Position numbers and translations under genes: made by a program | Notes under the pieces: generated by a model | Told to the model about the DNA's origin: nothing | Seen by the model: the letters and a program-made list of their open reading frames with translations, nothing else | Databases searched by the model: none | NCBI GenBank assembly: GCA_049999805.1 | Contig: JBNGIO010006320.1 | Coordinates: forward strand, 473,790-530,318 | Source of the DNA: Folioceros fuciformis | Lineage: Eukaryota > Anthocerotophyta > Anthocerotopsida > Anthocerotales | Direction of reading: 5' to 3' | Length of the DNA stretch: 56,529 bases | Shown here: piece by piece, positions 1 to 10,334 of the stretch | Layout of the letters: the number at the start of each line of letters is the position of its first letter | Numbering within the stretch: position 1 is the stretch's first letter

Positions 1-928
1 TCCGCTACGCGCGCTCTTCTCTTCTCTTCTCCTTTTCTTCGTCGCCTCTTCCCCAGACGCTCCTCCTCCCTTCCCTTCCTTTCCTCTCCTCCCCTCTCCT
101 CTCCCGGAGTCCTCGACTCCGCGCCGAGCTCGCTCGCCTGCCGCAGGTCCTGCGCTCCGGCTGTTTTATACGCCGCCTCCAACTGCCTTCTCAATGCGCC
201 TGCTCCTGCTCCTCTTTCCTCTTCGGATTAATCAGCCGCCCTCCAGCTTTTGCCACCTTCGCCTTCCTTGCAGCCGCTGTTTATTCCAGCCCCGGACAGC
301 TGGTGTCATTCCTGTGGGCTTCGCGATTGCTGTTGGGCACCCGGAGCCACTCGGATCACTGCGTTGCTCCGAGTACTTGATCGGAAGCGAGTGGGGTATT
401 TCTCTTTGCCCTTTCGGTTTGGGAGGGGAATTTGCTTCCTCCAGCATCGGCTGGCCTTGCCGCCGCGCACGGGGATGCTTGTAGCACCATTGTCACAACC
501 CATCAACTTTCGTGTGTAAATTATGTCTCTCTTCTGTGTGCGGACAACCTGGAGGGACTGTCGGGAACGTGCCTGCTAAATTACTCTTTGGCGAGGCATT
601 GCGGACAGTGCCATGTCTGGACCTCTCTGTCTTCAGTGCCTACGCACACATCGTATGCTCCCCGCTCTCCACTCCTCTGCTAGGCGCGCACCGGGAGCAG
701 TTTGCGAGCCTCCCCCCTCCGCTGCTTCTTCTTCTCCTCCTTCCCCTTCTTCTCCTGCTTCTTCTTCTTCCTAGGTCTTGTAGTTTGCCTGCCCCTCCCC
801 CTGTTGTGGCACATCTAGTAGTGCACATCAGAAATGGATTGCTGAATTCACCGTCGTCTCCGACTGCCTGCGTGCGAGCTTGCGCACTCAACTCCAACCG
901 AGGTTGGCGCGTCGCAAGCCTTCTCTCC
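1..928 (+). promoter_or_regulatory. Upstream region and pyrimidine-rich leader of the BOP-like gene
   Basis: No coding gene is recognised here. Positions 1-110 are almost pure C/T with CTTCTC repeats, and 715-775 is a long C/T tract ending in CTTCCTAG, which looks like a polypyrimidine tract plus 3' splice site. That suggests the leader carries a 5'UTR intron. Several short ORFs lie between 194 and 680 and could be uORFs if transcribed. The BOP frame stays open upstream of its ATG but contains no earlier in-frame ATG. Confidence 0.4.
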
Positions 929-3076
929 ATGAATCAGGAGGAGGTGCCATTGAAGACGCTGTCCGCGGACTTGTTGAGCCTCCTTGCAAACGGCCAGGCA
1001 TTCAGTGATGTGACTTTCGCGGTTGAGGGAAGACATGTTCACGCACACAGATGTGTGCTGGCCGCGCGCAGTCAGTTCTTTCGAATGATTTTCTGTGGAG
1101 ACGTGTCGATGCAGAACACGCCTCAGCAACGCGCGGCCTCGCCTCTGGTTATTCCTGTCGGTATTGTCGGCTACGATGTGTTTCTCTTGCTCCTCCAATT
1201 CTTGTACAGCGGCCAGCTCGCCATTGCACATCAGCAACACATGCATGGCGTAGCGGCTTCTGCGTGCAAAGAGAAGGCCTGTTGGCACACGCACTGCTCC
1301 TCCGCAGTCGACTTCGCCCTCGAGACCTTAAATGCTGCACAATTTTTTGGAGTGGAACAGCTCTCTCTCCTCACTCAGGTGAAGCCTTGTCACCTCGCAT
1401 CCGACTGCTTCTTGTCTCAGACTGCCCTCTACTTCATCACAGCCGCGAATTCATCCATTGCCACAAACTGTGCGCAAGTTTGCTTTTTTTTTTTTGTTTC
1501 AACCAGTGCAATCTGTGTGTGACACACTCTTACCGGTGTCGCGCTTTGTGTAGAGGCACCTGGCTGAAATGGCAGAAAAGGCTTCCGTAGAGGACGTGAT
1601 GAAGATCTTGGTGGCAGCAAGGATGCAAGAGGGCTCGCAATTGTGGTCAGTTTGTTCCAAGCTGGTAGCCAAGTCGGGTTTGCCTTCGGAGACGCTCCAC
1701 AAGCACCTGCAACCCGAAGTTGTGGCCGAGATTGAGTCCATCCGCCAAAAGGTAGGCTACGGAATGGAGACGCGCACGCACGACCCGTCCGAGGAGCAAA
1801 GGATTTTGCGAATGCGGAAAGCGCTGGACATATCCGACGTGGAGCTGGTCAGGCTCATGGTCATGGGAGAAGGGCTTAATCTGGACAAGGCTTATGCGTT
1901 GCACTACGCTGTCAGTCATTGCAGCAGAAAGGTTGTGCAGAACCTGCTGGAGCTTGATGCCGCCAATGTGAATGCACTGGGTCCTGATGGTCGGGCACCC
2001 CTTCATGTAGCCACGGAGATGGCCGATCCAGAGATGATTGCGGTGCTCTTGGATCACCGGGCAGACCCCGGCTGCCGCACATCCACGGGAATCAGAGCAG
2101 TCGATTTGGCACGTAGCCTTGCATGTGACACGCTTGCGGTGGGAGCCAGCGCTGGCCTCAAGTCTGACCACAGCACTAAATTCAGGTTGTGTGCCGACTT
2201 GTTGGAAGCTGCAGCCTCTATGGACGTCCGGAAGCAAGAACCTGTGTGCATCACGGCAGTTACCACAACGAGTGACAACAACGTGCCCACTCTGATAGCT
2301 ATGAGACCTTCCATAGCCAGTAATCCTCCCAATGCCAGTCTGCTATCCGCTCATCCTCACGAGACACACTTCTACCCGGTGATGGGGCATTCCAAAGGTA
2401 AGTTGAGCCTATTTTGACCCGGTCGCCATCCCCTTGCTTGCTTCGAGTCAATCTGCTCTCTGATGTATTAGGTAGCCTATCGTCCCCGTCCCCGTCCTCG
2501 TCCTCAGAGAGAACGTAGTGGACTCGCTTGCTTATCAGTGTCCAGTCACTCATTTCTCTGTAGATCTGCAGTTGAAGTTAGCTAGCTTACGTTCTCTCAT
2601 GACAAACATGTCTAGAGTTATTAGCCCCCTACCTGACCTTCAGACTACTTTGCTCACTTTTTGAATGCCTAGTGTGCTTGGGATCTAAGTTCGCCATCAC
2701 GTTTTTCACAGTGCTGCCTGAGCAATATAGAGAACCTGAGCGAGGGGAGACAAGTGATCCAATAGCAAGGCTGCTGTATCCATGCACCTTAGACTGCCTT
2801 CCCAGTATCCATGAAGATTCCCTTAGTAGCTTCTCCTGTGTTGAGAATCCTGGTCCAGGTTCACGTTCAGGTTCAGACGAGGAGAGAGCGAGGAAGAGGC
2901 ATCGGTCCCGGGATTCTGACCTAAGAGATATGCTCAAGGAGGTTGTTCTCAAGGACATCACCAACGGGAGTATCCTGCTCAATGAATATGCTGAGCAGGT
3001 TTCGATTGTTGAAGACGAGGTCAACAGTCTTCTTTCAGCATCAGCTCTCGGCAGCTCTCATCACATGAATGTCTAG
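929..3076 (+). CDS. BOP: BLADE-ON-PETIOLE (NPR1 family) BTB/POZ-ankyrin transcriptional co-regulator
   Basis: Three exons: 929-1378, 1554-2397, 2712-3076 (552 aa). Intron 1 is phase 0 and intron 2 phase 1. The ATG at 929 is the first in frame. The BTB domain is marked by GQAFSDVTFAVEGR, VHAHRCVLAARSQFFR and LLLLQFLYSGQ, followed by the BOP-type zinc-knuckle CWHTHC. Exon 2 opens into the conserved EKASVEDVMK segment, then SSDVELVRLMVMGEGLNL-like sequence and ankyrin repeats (ALHYAVSHC, APLHVATEMADPEMIAVLL). These BTB and pre-ankyrin blocks fit BOP/NOOT better than NPR1. BOP proteins are nuclear and cytoplasmic co-regulators that bind TGA bZIP factors and control lateral-organ patterning (family knowledge). 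The last exon adds a tail with a basic RARKRHRSR stretch (possible NLS) that I do not recall in angiosperm BOPs. Confidence 0.9.
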
Positions 3077-3488
3077 GTAGTTAGCTTGCCCTAGAGAGCC
3101 CTCTCGAGCACACCATGCATCCACGATGTGAAGGCTAGCGAAGCTTCACTCGTCGACACCCAACACGTTGCAAGGAAGGGAAGGGAAGCAAGTCAAGCAG
3201 GCTTCGATCCAATTCCTTTATTTCTAAGCCTGATGGTAGAAACACAACCTCATCAACGTCTACATCAAATCTTCCCGGGAGCAATGCGTCACGCAAGCTC
3301 CCGGAGACGAGACCACAGACGCATGCCTCTACCCTCAATAAAGGTCCTTCGACGTCTCATAGGTGTGCTGCACTTTGTATTCGTAGGTTATGTACGCCCG
3401 TACATGTATAATGAAAGACCCCTGACAGACCGAATACCTCTGTGGCTCTTGTGCACGACTCACAACCCGCAGATGTTTGTGCATGTTG

Positions 3489-3546
3489 TCCTGAAAGACA
3501 TACGGGCCATGTTGTCCTGAAAAACATACCCGTATGTCCTTCAGGA
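3489..3546. repeat. Imperfect hairpin (18-bp arms, about 22-nt loop)
   Basis: The arm at 3489-3506 and the arm at 3529-3546 are reverse complements at 17 of 18 positions. A direct repeat of CATGTTGTCCTGAAA with ACATA also starts near 3482 and 3509, so the segment combines direct and inverted repetition. It could be a MITE remnant, a small-RNA precursor or a terminator-like fold; the sequence alone does not decide. Confidence 0.5.
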
Positions 3547-3902
3547 TACTGTGCATATGAAGCCTGCGGGGACATCTAGGTGTATGCACACATGTATACA
3601 AGGGTGAGCGCAGAACACAAGGTCGAGTGAACTATGCAGGTCCGAATTGAGATTTCAACTCACGCTCTTCCAGGGCGTAGTAACCTTAGTATAACACGTC
3701 ATGAAATTGATGAAGGACAGGGATTGATGTATCCTAAATTGGGGTTTGTGCAATAACCATGACCAACTCTTGGTTATGGGCCTATGCCTCTGTATACAAG
3801 TTGAGTCTATCAAATAGAATGACTCCTCTAGGAAATAGATACACTTACACTTGCATTCATGAGCCTCGAATATGTACATTGCAGCCCGAAACCATAAGCT
3901 CT

Positions 3903-3951
3903 AGGAACATGACTCGAGAACACAAATAGGAACATGACTCGAGAACACAAA
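3903..3951. repeat. 25-bp tandem duplication
   Basis: The unit beginning AGGAACATGACTCGAGAAC occurs twice in direct tandem, at 3903 and 3928, with identical sequence apart from the end of the second copy. Confidence 0.85.
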
Positions 3952-4543
3952 GTTCTTGACAATGGTAGGGTACCCACTACCACAAATATGTTTCACAAAA
4001 TATCATCAAATGTTTCAGCTGGAGGTAGATCGTCGGAATGGCTTAAGCCGCTCAATAGCGTTCTACTACTAAGTGAAATGAAATGGAGAGCCTCTATTGG
4101 CTTTAGAGCGAGAGATGCACTCCTCCTCCTTCAATTAACTTCATAAGCAGGGATCGAAACACCCTAGCTAGCTACCTGACAGGAAACTAACAATAGTCTC
4201 CATGGAACTTTGCCTACGATTTACGGGCTTGCTCTTGCCCAAGATGGCAACAGCCACGTGCTTGTAGCAAAGCAGCCCATGCCCTGGAAAATGTAGTAAC
4301 TTAATTGCGAAAGAAGGTGCAAACACCAGTCCTTCTTCCTGTCATTGGGTCAGGGAAAAGGGTGCACTAGGTATGCTCACATCATCCTATGCACTGCACT
4401 GTAAGGTTCAGTCTGAGAATGGAAATGATGAGCCCGAGCATTGCATAGAACCTGGTCAGTGCCTACAACGTATGACTGGAGCATGCCTCACGCACAACAG
4501 ACTGGGTGCATAAATGACCAGCAGTGAGACCCCAAGGAGCATG

Positions 4544-5692
4544 TCAAGGCCAGGCATGCACGAAAAACCCCTTCCACCTCAGCTCTGCAAGAAGCAGCTT
4601 GGCCTCCTCCCTCTTGACTGGTGCAAACCTACGCCAGTGGAAGTTCCACATACTGGAATGATCGTAGTGGATCTCCACAAACAGCTCATCCACAATAGCC
4701 ACCATCTCGGGATCCTGCATCCAGTGCCTCAGAATGGGCCATTCCGCCCCCTCTATATCCATCTTCACCACCAAAGCATCCTCCGCCTTGAGCCCCAGCT
4801 CCTCCTTGATGAAGCGCGTGATATTCACAGCCCCCTTTGTCTCGTCGTCCTCATGGGACACAAACTTGTAGTACACATGCAACCGATCCAGCATCCAGCC
4901 GGGAAACCCCGCCCTCTCATTCAACGTAATGGCCCCCGTGTTGTGCGGCGCGTAGTTGCTGTCCTCATCGAACCCCTCGCTGGGCACCGTGAAGATGCGC
5001 CTATCCCTCTCGAAGGCGTGCATCTCCGTGAAGTCGCACGGGTAGATCTGCGCGAACCATTGCACGCTGCTGGTGAAGGAATTGGCCCCCAGATCAAGAT
5101 ACACCCGCCGAGCCCTGGCGTTCAGATCCACCCTGCTCCCGTACAGCCAGGGCAGGATGTGCGTCCTGTCCTCCACGTCGCTGGCGTGGCGCAGCGCGTA
5201 CCCCCGCCGGAAGTTGTGCTCCGCGTCGATCTTCTCGATGAGTTGGCCCCTGACCCGGCAGAAGGCCGGCTCCCCGATCCACTTCAGCTGCCGCCATGGG
5301 TCTCCCCCGGATCGATTCCAGGACGACAGACTCGCATCCAGGTGCCCCTCCAGCCGGCTGCACACATCGTTGGCCCCCGGCTCGACGCTGGCGTGCGCGG
5401 CCTCCTGGATGGTGCTCTGGGGTCGGGATCTGTGGGCGTAGTAGAGATCCAGCGCCGCGTAGCTCCCCAGAACGGCCACCAGCAGGTAGAGCGTAAGCAG
5501 ATGCACTCCCGAATTGCGCCGCCCCTGCGCCTCGCCCTGCGGCAAGCCACGGTTGCCCGCCCACCGCGCCGTCCTCATCCCTCGCGCCGGGTTCCGAGTC
5601 GCATCGCTACCGCTCGCTGCGGAATCGGCTGGGCTGCTCGGTTGCCAGGACGACATCCGATTCACCAGTCCCTGCACAGTGAACCCATGCAT
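4544..5692 (-). CDS. FkbM-family methyltransferase, type II membrane-anchored (copy 1)
   Basis: Intronless, 382 aa. A basic N-terminal tail (about 1-60) is followed by one hydrophobic segment (about residues 63-82, LLTLYLLVAVLGSY), as in a Golgi/ER signal-anchor protein. The lumenal part carries the SAM-binding motif YLDLGAN (about 198-204) and the FkbM signature VVKMDIEGAEWPIL (about 308-321), with FVEIHYDH near the C-terminus. FkbM-domain enzymes are O-methyltransferases, often acting on sugars or secondary metabolites; the substrate here is unknown. M13 is an alternative start. A clear paralogue lies 3.3 kb away on the same strand, sharing LIEKID..NNFRRG-type and HILPWLYGSRVDLN blocks. GC content is high relative to the flanks. 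Confidence 0.82.
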   Translation of the reverse strand: MHGFTVQGLVNRMSSWQPSSPADSAASGSDATRNPARGMRTARWAGNRGLPQGEAQGRRNSGVHLLTLYLLVAVLGSYAALDLYYAHRSRPQSTIQEAAHASVEPGANDVCSRLEGHLDASLSSWNRSGGDPWRQLKWIGEPAFCRVRGQLIEKIDAEHNFRRGYALRHASDVEDRTHILPWLYGSRVDLNARARRVYLDLGANSFTSSVQWFAQIYPCDFTEMHAFERDRRIFTVPSEGFDEDSNYAPHNTGAITLNERAGFPGWMLDRLHVYYKFVSHEDDETKGAVNITRFIKEELGLKAEDALVVKMDIEGAEWPILRHWMQDPEMVAIVDELFVEIHYDHSSMWNFHWRRFAPVKREEAKLLLAELRWKGFFVHAWP

Positions 5693-8600
5693 CGCCCACC
5701 ATCAGCATCTGATCCGGCCCCCATCATCCCATCCTCCAACTAATGCCAATGCTGACTTGGGAAACATTCTGTTTGCGGATTTCACGTTCAGCTTACAAGA
5801 GATCGTGATCGTGGCAAAAGCTCCTGTGCTTTCATCCAGAGGACAGGAACATGGCTTCTAAGTTTGGCTGGGAATTTTCCTAACATGCTTTGCTTCAAGT
5901 TACCAGGACCTAGGCCATCCGCTCCTTCTCACCACCCTATATGACTAAGCCCCGGCTTCCTGATAAGCATCAGGCATATGCTTAATCCCATAGACATGTT
6001 GGACCCCCAGCAATTTCGACGGAGAGCTTTCAATCACGCAGTAACCTCACAAGTTGTCACCTCAGAATCAGTCTGGAGCGTGTTCGTAATTCTTGAGGGT
6101 TACACAGCGTTGATTTTCAGGGCTTGCCTTGATCTCGAGAGTAGGAACCCGATGTTGCTACACCTTCACACCTTGCTTGCTTTGTTGTAGTCCGACATGA
6201 CGAGCCTCGCCTCGCCTCATGTTATATGGCTCTCGCATGAGACTACCACGTTCTCTTGCCATACTCACCTCTCTGTTTCCGTCCTGCTAGGGGCCATGTA
6301 TTTGAGCACCTGGATGCGGAAACGAGGTCTCACAATCCTGGTTCTGCAAGTGCGCGTGCCGCGGGTTGATGCTTGCTCGCTCCATCGATCATGCAGGGGG
6401 GAGATACGTATTTACATGGGGAATGCAAATGAGGCCATGCAGGACAATGGGTCCCCCTCAACCCCCTAGCACACAGTCCTGGAATCAGCTTAGACGGCGG
6501 GGCCACCCAAGTAAAAACGAGGCTGGAGGGAATCTCACCCCCACAACATTCCATCCATCTCCAAGAGTTGGACACGGGGTACCCAAATGTCACAGAATCA
6601 GGTGTTGCCATCCGTCCTTGGTCCATAGCCGTGCCTTGCCTAGACCAGGGGCTGCTTGGCTCATACCCTGCTGGCATTCTGGTTGCGACACTTTTCCCAT
6701 CGAGTCCGTAAAGTACTCGCCGACATCCTCAAGGCCGCCATGCTTTCGCTTTCTACCCGGTTGCTGCCACCTTAAACATCAACCATCTTCGCCCTTGTCC
6801 AGGAAACAGAGCTCTGGTCAACACGTCAGAGGTACCTGGTTCCCTTTCATCCCTTCCCACACAAGACCATCTGGTAACAAGCTTGACCTGCACACCTCAA
6901 GGTCCACACAGATCTGAAGGGTTTTGTCAAAATTGTTGCTCGTGAAATTTGCACTCCTTTCCAAAGCTTTTTGGGCCACGTTGCATGAGCTGTCACATCC
7001 CGCTGTTAGGATGTCTGTACACCATGGTGTCGCTGGTTCCCTGTACTCGACGGTCATTGTACAGTCGGAAAGACATCTCGATGTAGACAAAATGACCCTC
7101 GGATCCAGAAGAGTGCTGAAGAAGGATAATCCCACCGCTCTCCACTACTGCTTTAGTATCTAACAGGCATGGGATAATGAAACAACAAGCATAGCTCCGA
7201 TCAACTGTTCGTTCGATCAAGACGTTCCAAGGCATGGGATCATCCAGCAATAATGCATGCGATCAACTGTTGAGTCGATCAACACGTTCCAACGCAAGGA
7301 ATCAAACTGTAACAACCAACCCACTGTTCAGTCAAGCAACACGTTCCACACCACACTGCTTCATGATACATGGCAAGGAGCCTCCCGAGGATCAGGACAA
7401 AATGTACCAACACTTAACCGCACTACGGTTATCAACCTCACAGACGTTGAGCAAGGACGCAAGAAAACTTCTGAAGCTAGGCACCAAACTTTAACTACCC
7501 TGACCTACAATAGCGCTATGGCAACTCACATAGAACTTCATTTGGATTTGCCGAGCCAATGGTCAGCTAGTTGACAGGAGGAAACAGCTCCAGAGAGCAG
7601 CTGTCCCTGCACAGAAGCGGCAGGTCCAGAGCAGAAGATGATAACAAAAACGACAGCCGTGCTCACCGTGATTTGAGCGGGTACCAAGTTGGCAGGTATC
7701 GAAAGGTTGGACAAGATGGCATCTCTTGCTTCTGGTGTCTATTGACTGACCCTCTGCAGTGGGTCATGGATTGCTATGTGTGAGTGAGCTCCAAAGCCTC
7801 ACCCCCACAAGTGTAATGCTACAAAGAATACCTGCCATTTCCCAATCAAATACAATGGAGGTTGAGTCAAAGCAGGCACATCCAAAAGCCGAGACAACTT
7901 TTGAAAACATCTGGATTGTCGGCAAAAAACAAGGTTTTACTCTCTGTAGGCAACAAGTCAAAGTTTTCTTCAATGATGCTTCATGGATGCCATTTGCCAG
8001 CCTTTCTATTTCTAGCTCAGTCTGCCTCAACGAAGAAGTGTGAAGATAGTGCAGGTTTTTGTAACATCAGCTAAACTAAGAAATCGACACACCGGCATAA
8101 AATCAGGAGGCCGAAGAAAGAGGGCCAAGCATCCTATGCCAAAGTCTCCTCCACCCGGAAATACTCGCTCATGCCGCACAGCACAGCACAGCGCAGCACC
8201 GGTGCCACACACGCCAGAAATGCGAGGAAGTCTATGACCACGGTGCTGAGCAGACAATTACCAACGGTTCACCGCTAGACAAGAGACTCCAGTCAGTCAG
8301 GAAGCTAAAATCTGACAAATTGTAAGAGCTCACAGCAGAGCCCTGCCCACGGAGCGCTCAGATAACGACAAAGAGCAAAGCTGTGCACACCACGGTAGAG
8401 TATGTCTAGGTGCAATAACCATGGTGAAAGCCCTGCACTTGTGGTCCACCATCATTTTCTTGCACTTGTCGCCTTCGGGCATGCTTGGCACGTACAGTAG
8501 ATGAAAATGAGGATCGTGGCCGAGGGCAAATCGGATTGATCTGGTAGCACAAAATGTGGAGACTGGCGACCCCACAACGTGCACCTGACTTGCACAACGG

Positions 8601-9005
8601 GCCTTGTGCCAAAAACGGGCACCGTGACCCCCCCGTTTGTCAATCCTCACAAGCACCATGACCTAGAACTCTCGTGACACACCGAGAACAGGAGGTGACA
8701 AAAAAGAAACCCTCCGCAGACTAGCAGGTCTTTTACAGTGTCAAGCCGCCCTGCACTGGGCAGCACAACCAACAAATCTGGCGCAGACTGCACGAGACCT
8801 GCAGGCGGAACAGTTTAGCACACATCGTGCTGGACGGAGGTCCTGAACCCAGGAAATCCTAACTGAAAATCTCGCCTAGGCCTAGGGATGCAATGTCGGC
8901 GGCATGAAGTCGAGTCTGGGCGCTGCAGATGTAGTCAATGCACTTGTGGGACACAGGTCTACATCCCGCACCAAACCGGTAACGCATAGTGTCTCGGACG
9001 CAATC
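5693..9005. other. 3.3-kb spacer between the two FkbM genes
   Basis: I see no convincing gene. Short ORFs on both strands lack recognisable motifs and have no plausible splice partners. The part next to 5692 should hold the promoter of copy 1, and the part next to 9006 the 3' end of copy 2. An imperfect 60-62-bp direct repeat lies at about 7166-7347. Confidence 0.5.
7166..7347. repeat. Imperfect ~62-bp direct repeat, three diverged copies
   Basis: GATCAACTGTT followed by a CGATCAA-ACGTTCCAA-type block recurs at about 7199, 7261 and (more diverged, CCACTGTTCAGTCAAGC then ACGTTCC) 7321. GGCATGGGAT also recurs at 7167 and 7231. Spacing is roughly 60-64 bp. Confidence 0.6.
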
Positions 9006-10115
9006 TCAAGGCCAGAAGTGAGCAAAGAAGCCTCGCCACCTCAGCTGGGCAAGAAGGCGCTTGGCCTCGTCCCTGGTCCGGGGCTTGAACATGCTCCACC
9101 CGAATTCTCTCATACTGGGGTGCTCGTAATGGATCTCCACAAACAGCTCATCAACAATCTGCGCCATCTCCGGATCCTCAATCCAGCGCTGCAGAATAGG
9201 CCACTCCGCACCCTCAATGTCCATCTTCACCACCACCGTATCCTCCGCCTTCAACCGCAACTCCTCCTTGATGAACCTGGTGATGTTCACAGATTGTGAG
9301 CTCTCGTCATCCCCATCCGCAACAAACTTGTTGTAGAGCGTGATGCGATCCAACACCCACTGCGGAAGCTCCGGCCGCTGCTTCACCCGTACCGAGTTCC
9401 AGATAGGCTGCGAGGCCCAATTCTCCTCCTCAGCGAATCCCTCGGTGGGCATCTTGAACAGCGTCGTCTCCTTCTCGAATGCGTGGATCTCCGTGAAGTC
9501 GCAGGGGTAGATCTGGGAATACCAGAGCACGCTGGTGCGGAAGGCGTTCGCACCGAGATCCAAATAAACCCGCCTCGGGCTCCGATTCAAATCCACCCTA
9601 CTCCCATATAGCCAGGGCAGAATGTGCAGCCGATCTTCGACATTCGCGCTGTGCTTCAGCGCGAACCCCCGCCGGAAGTTGTTATCGTCATCGATCTTCT
9701 CGATGAGGTGGCCCCGCACCTTACAGAAGGCAGGCTCTCCGACCCACTTCACCTGCTGCCAGGGATCGCCTTGGGAACGGTCCCAATGCGTAAGCGCCAC
9801 GTCGTAATGGCCCTCCATAGTGGAACACACAGCTTCAGCAGGATCCGCAACTACACCCTCCCTACCCTGGGCCCAGCTCTTGCCCTTCCCGCACCCCGGC
9901 ACTCCCAGCAGCGCAATCCCCATGCAGCTCAGCAGCAAGGCGATTATCAGGTAGAGCATGAGCAGGTGCTTCGACCTCGGCTTGGGCTCCATCTCTTTCC
10001 CTTTCCCTCCTCCCCCTCCCTCACCTTCTCCAGCCACCCCCCGGCCGCTACCTTTCCATCCCGCCGCCGGCCATGGCTTCCGATTCGGATGCCGTAACCC
10101 TCCCTGTTGAGACAC
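9006..10115 (-). CDS. FkbM-family methyltransferase, type II membrane-anchored (copy 2)
   Basis: Intronless, 369 aa from the first ATG. A second in-frame ATG (M42, position 9992) directly precedes the hydrophobic anchor (about residues 50-71, LLMLYLIIALLLSCMGIALL), so a shorter protein starting there is also plausible; residues 1-41 are Gly-rich low complexity. The lumenal domain carries YLDLGANAF (SAM motif I) and VVKMDIEGAEW (about 295-305), with FVEIHYEH near the end. It is colinear with copy 1 across HILPWLYGSRVDLN and YPCDFTE, so the two are duplicates, diverged mainly in the tail and mid-region. Its start lies 219 bp from the divergent start of the secreted beta-helix gene. Confidence 0.82.
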   Translation of the reverse strand: MSQQGGLRHPNRKPWPAAGWKGSGRGVAGEGEGGGGGKGKEMEPKPRSKHLLMLYLIIALLLSCMGIALLGVPGCGKGKSWAQGREGVVADPAEAVCSTMEGHYDVALTHWDRSQGDPWQQVKWVGEPAFCKVRGHLIEKIDDDNNFRRGFALKHSANVEDRLHILPWLYGSRVDLNRSPRRVYLDLGANAFRTSVLWYSQIYPCDFTEIHAFEKETTLFKMPTEGFAEEENWASQPIWNSVRVKQRPELPQWVLDRITLYNKFVADGDDESSQSVNITRFIKEELRLKAEDTVVVKMDIEGAEWPILQRWIEDPEMAQIVDELFVEIHYEHPSMREFGWSMFKPRTRDEAKRLLAQLRWRGFFAHFWP

Positions 10116-10334
10116 CGAGTCCTACCGACCGCGTCACCTTCAACTACCGCTCTTTCTACCCTCGCTTCTGCAGGGAGCACGTGCCTCTCGGTTACTAGCC
10201 CCAACCGCCCCACTCCTTCCGACAAACAACTCTCAACCCGCCCGGCTAACGAACCCAATCCCAGCTACATATCCTACCCTCGGCCTCCTCCTCCCTCCTA
10301 ACCCGAGACAAAAAAATTCTCCCATTCCAGCTCC
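10116..10334. promoter_or_regulatory. Divergent promoter between FkbM copy 2 and the beta-helix gene
   Basis: 219 bp separate the two start codons, so one region must serve both genes. It is C-rich on the + strand, with runs such as CCTCCTCCTCCCTCC near 10280-10298. No TATA box is obvious. Confidence 0.5.

Larger units (their letters stand above)
3077..4543. other. Intergenic region between BOP and the first FkbM gene
   Basis: No gene is recognised. It holds the BOP 3' region, a near-perfect inverted repeat and a 25-bp tandem duplication, both listed separately. The remaining short ORFs have no recognisable similarity. Confidence 0.5.

Noticed and set aside
4514-5743. Long plus-strand open frame (409 codons) across FkbM copy 1
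   Set aside because: It is exactly antisense to the recognised FkbM methyltransferase and has a Pro/His/Arg-rich shadow composition without domains. GC-rich codon use on the minus strand explains it.
8330-8659. Minus-strand frame of 109 codons upstream of FkbM copy 1
   Set aside because: His/Cys-containing but with no coherent motif, no conserved block shared with the FkbM genes, and no plausible exon partner.
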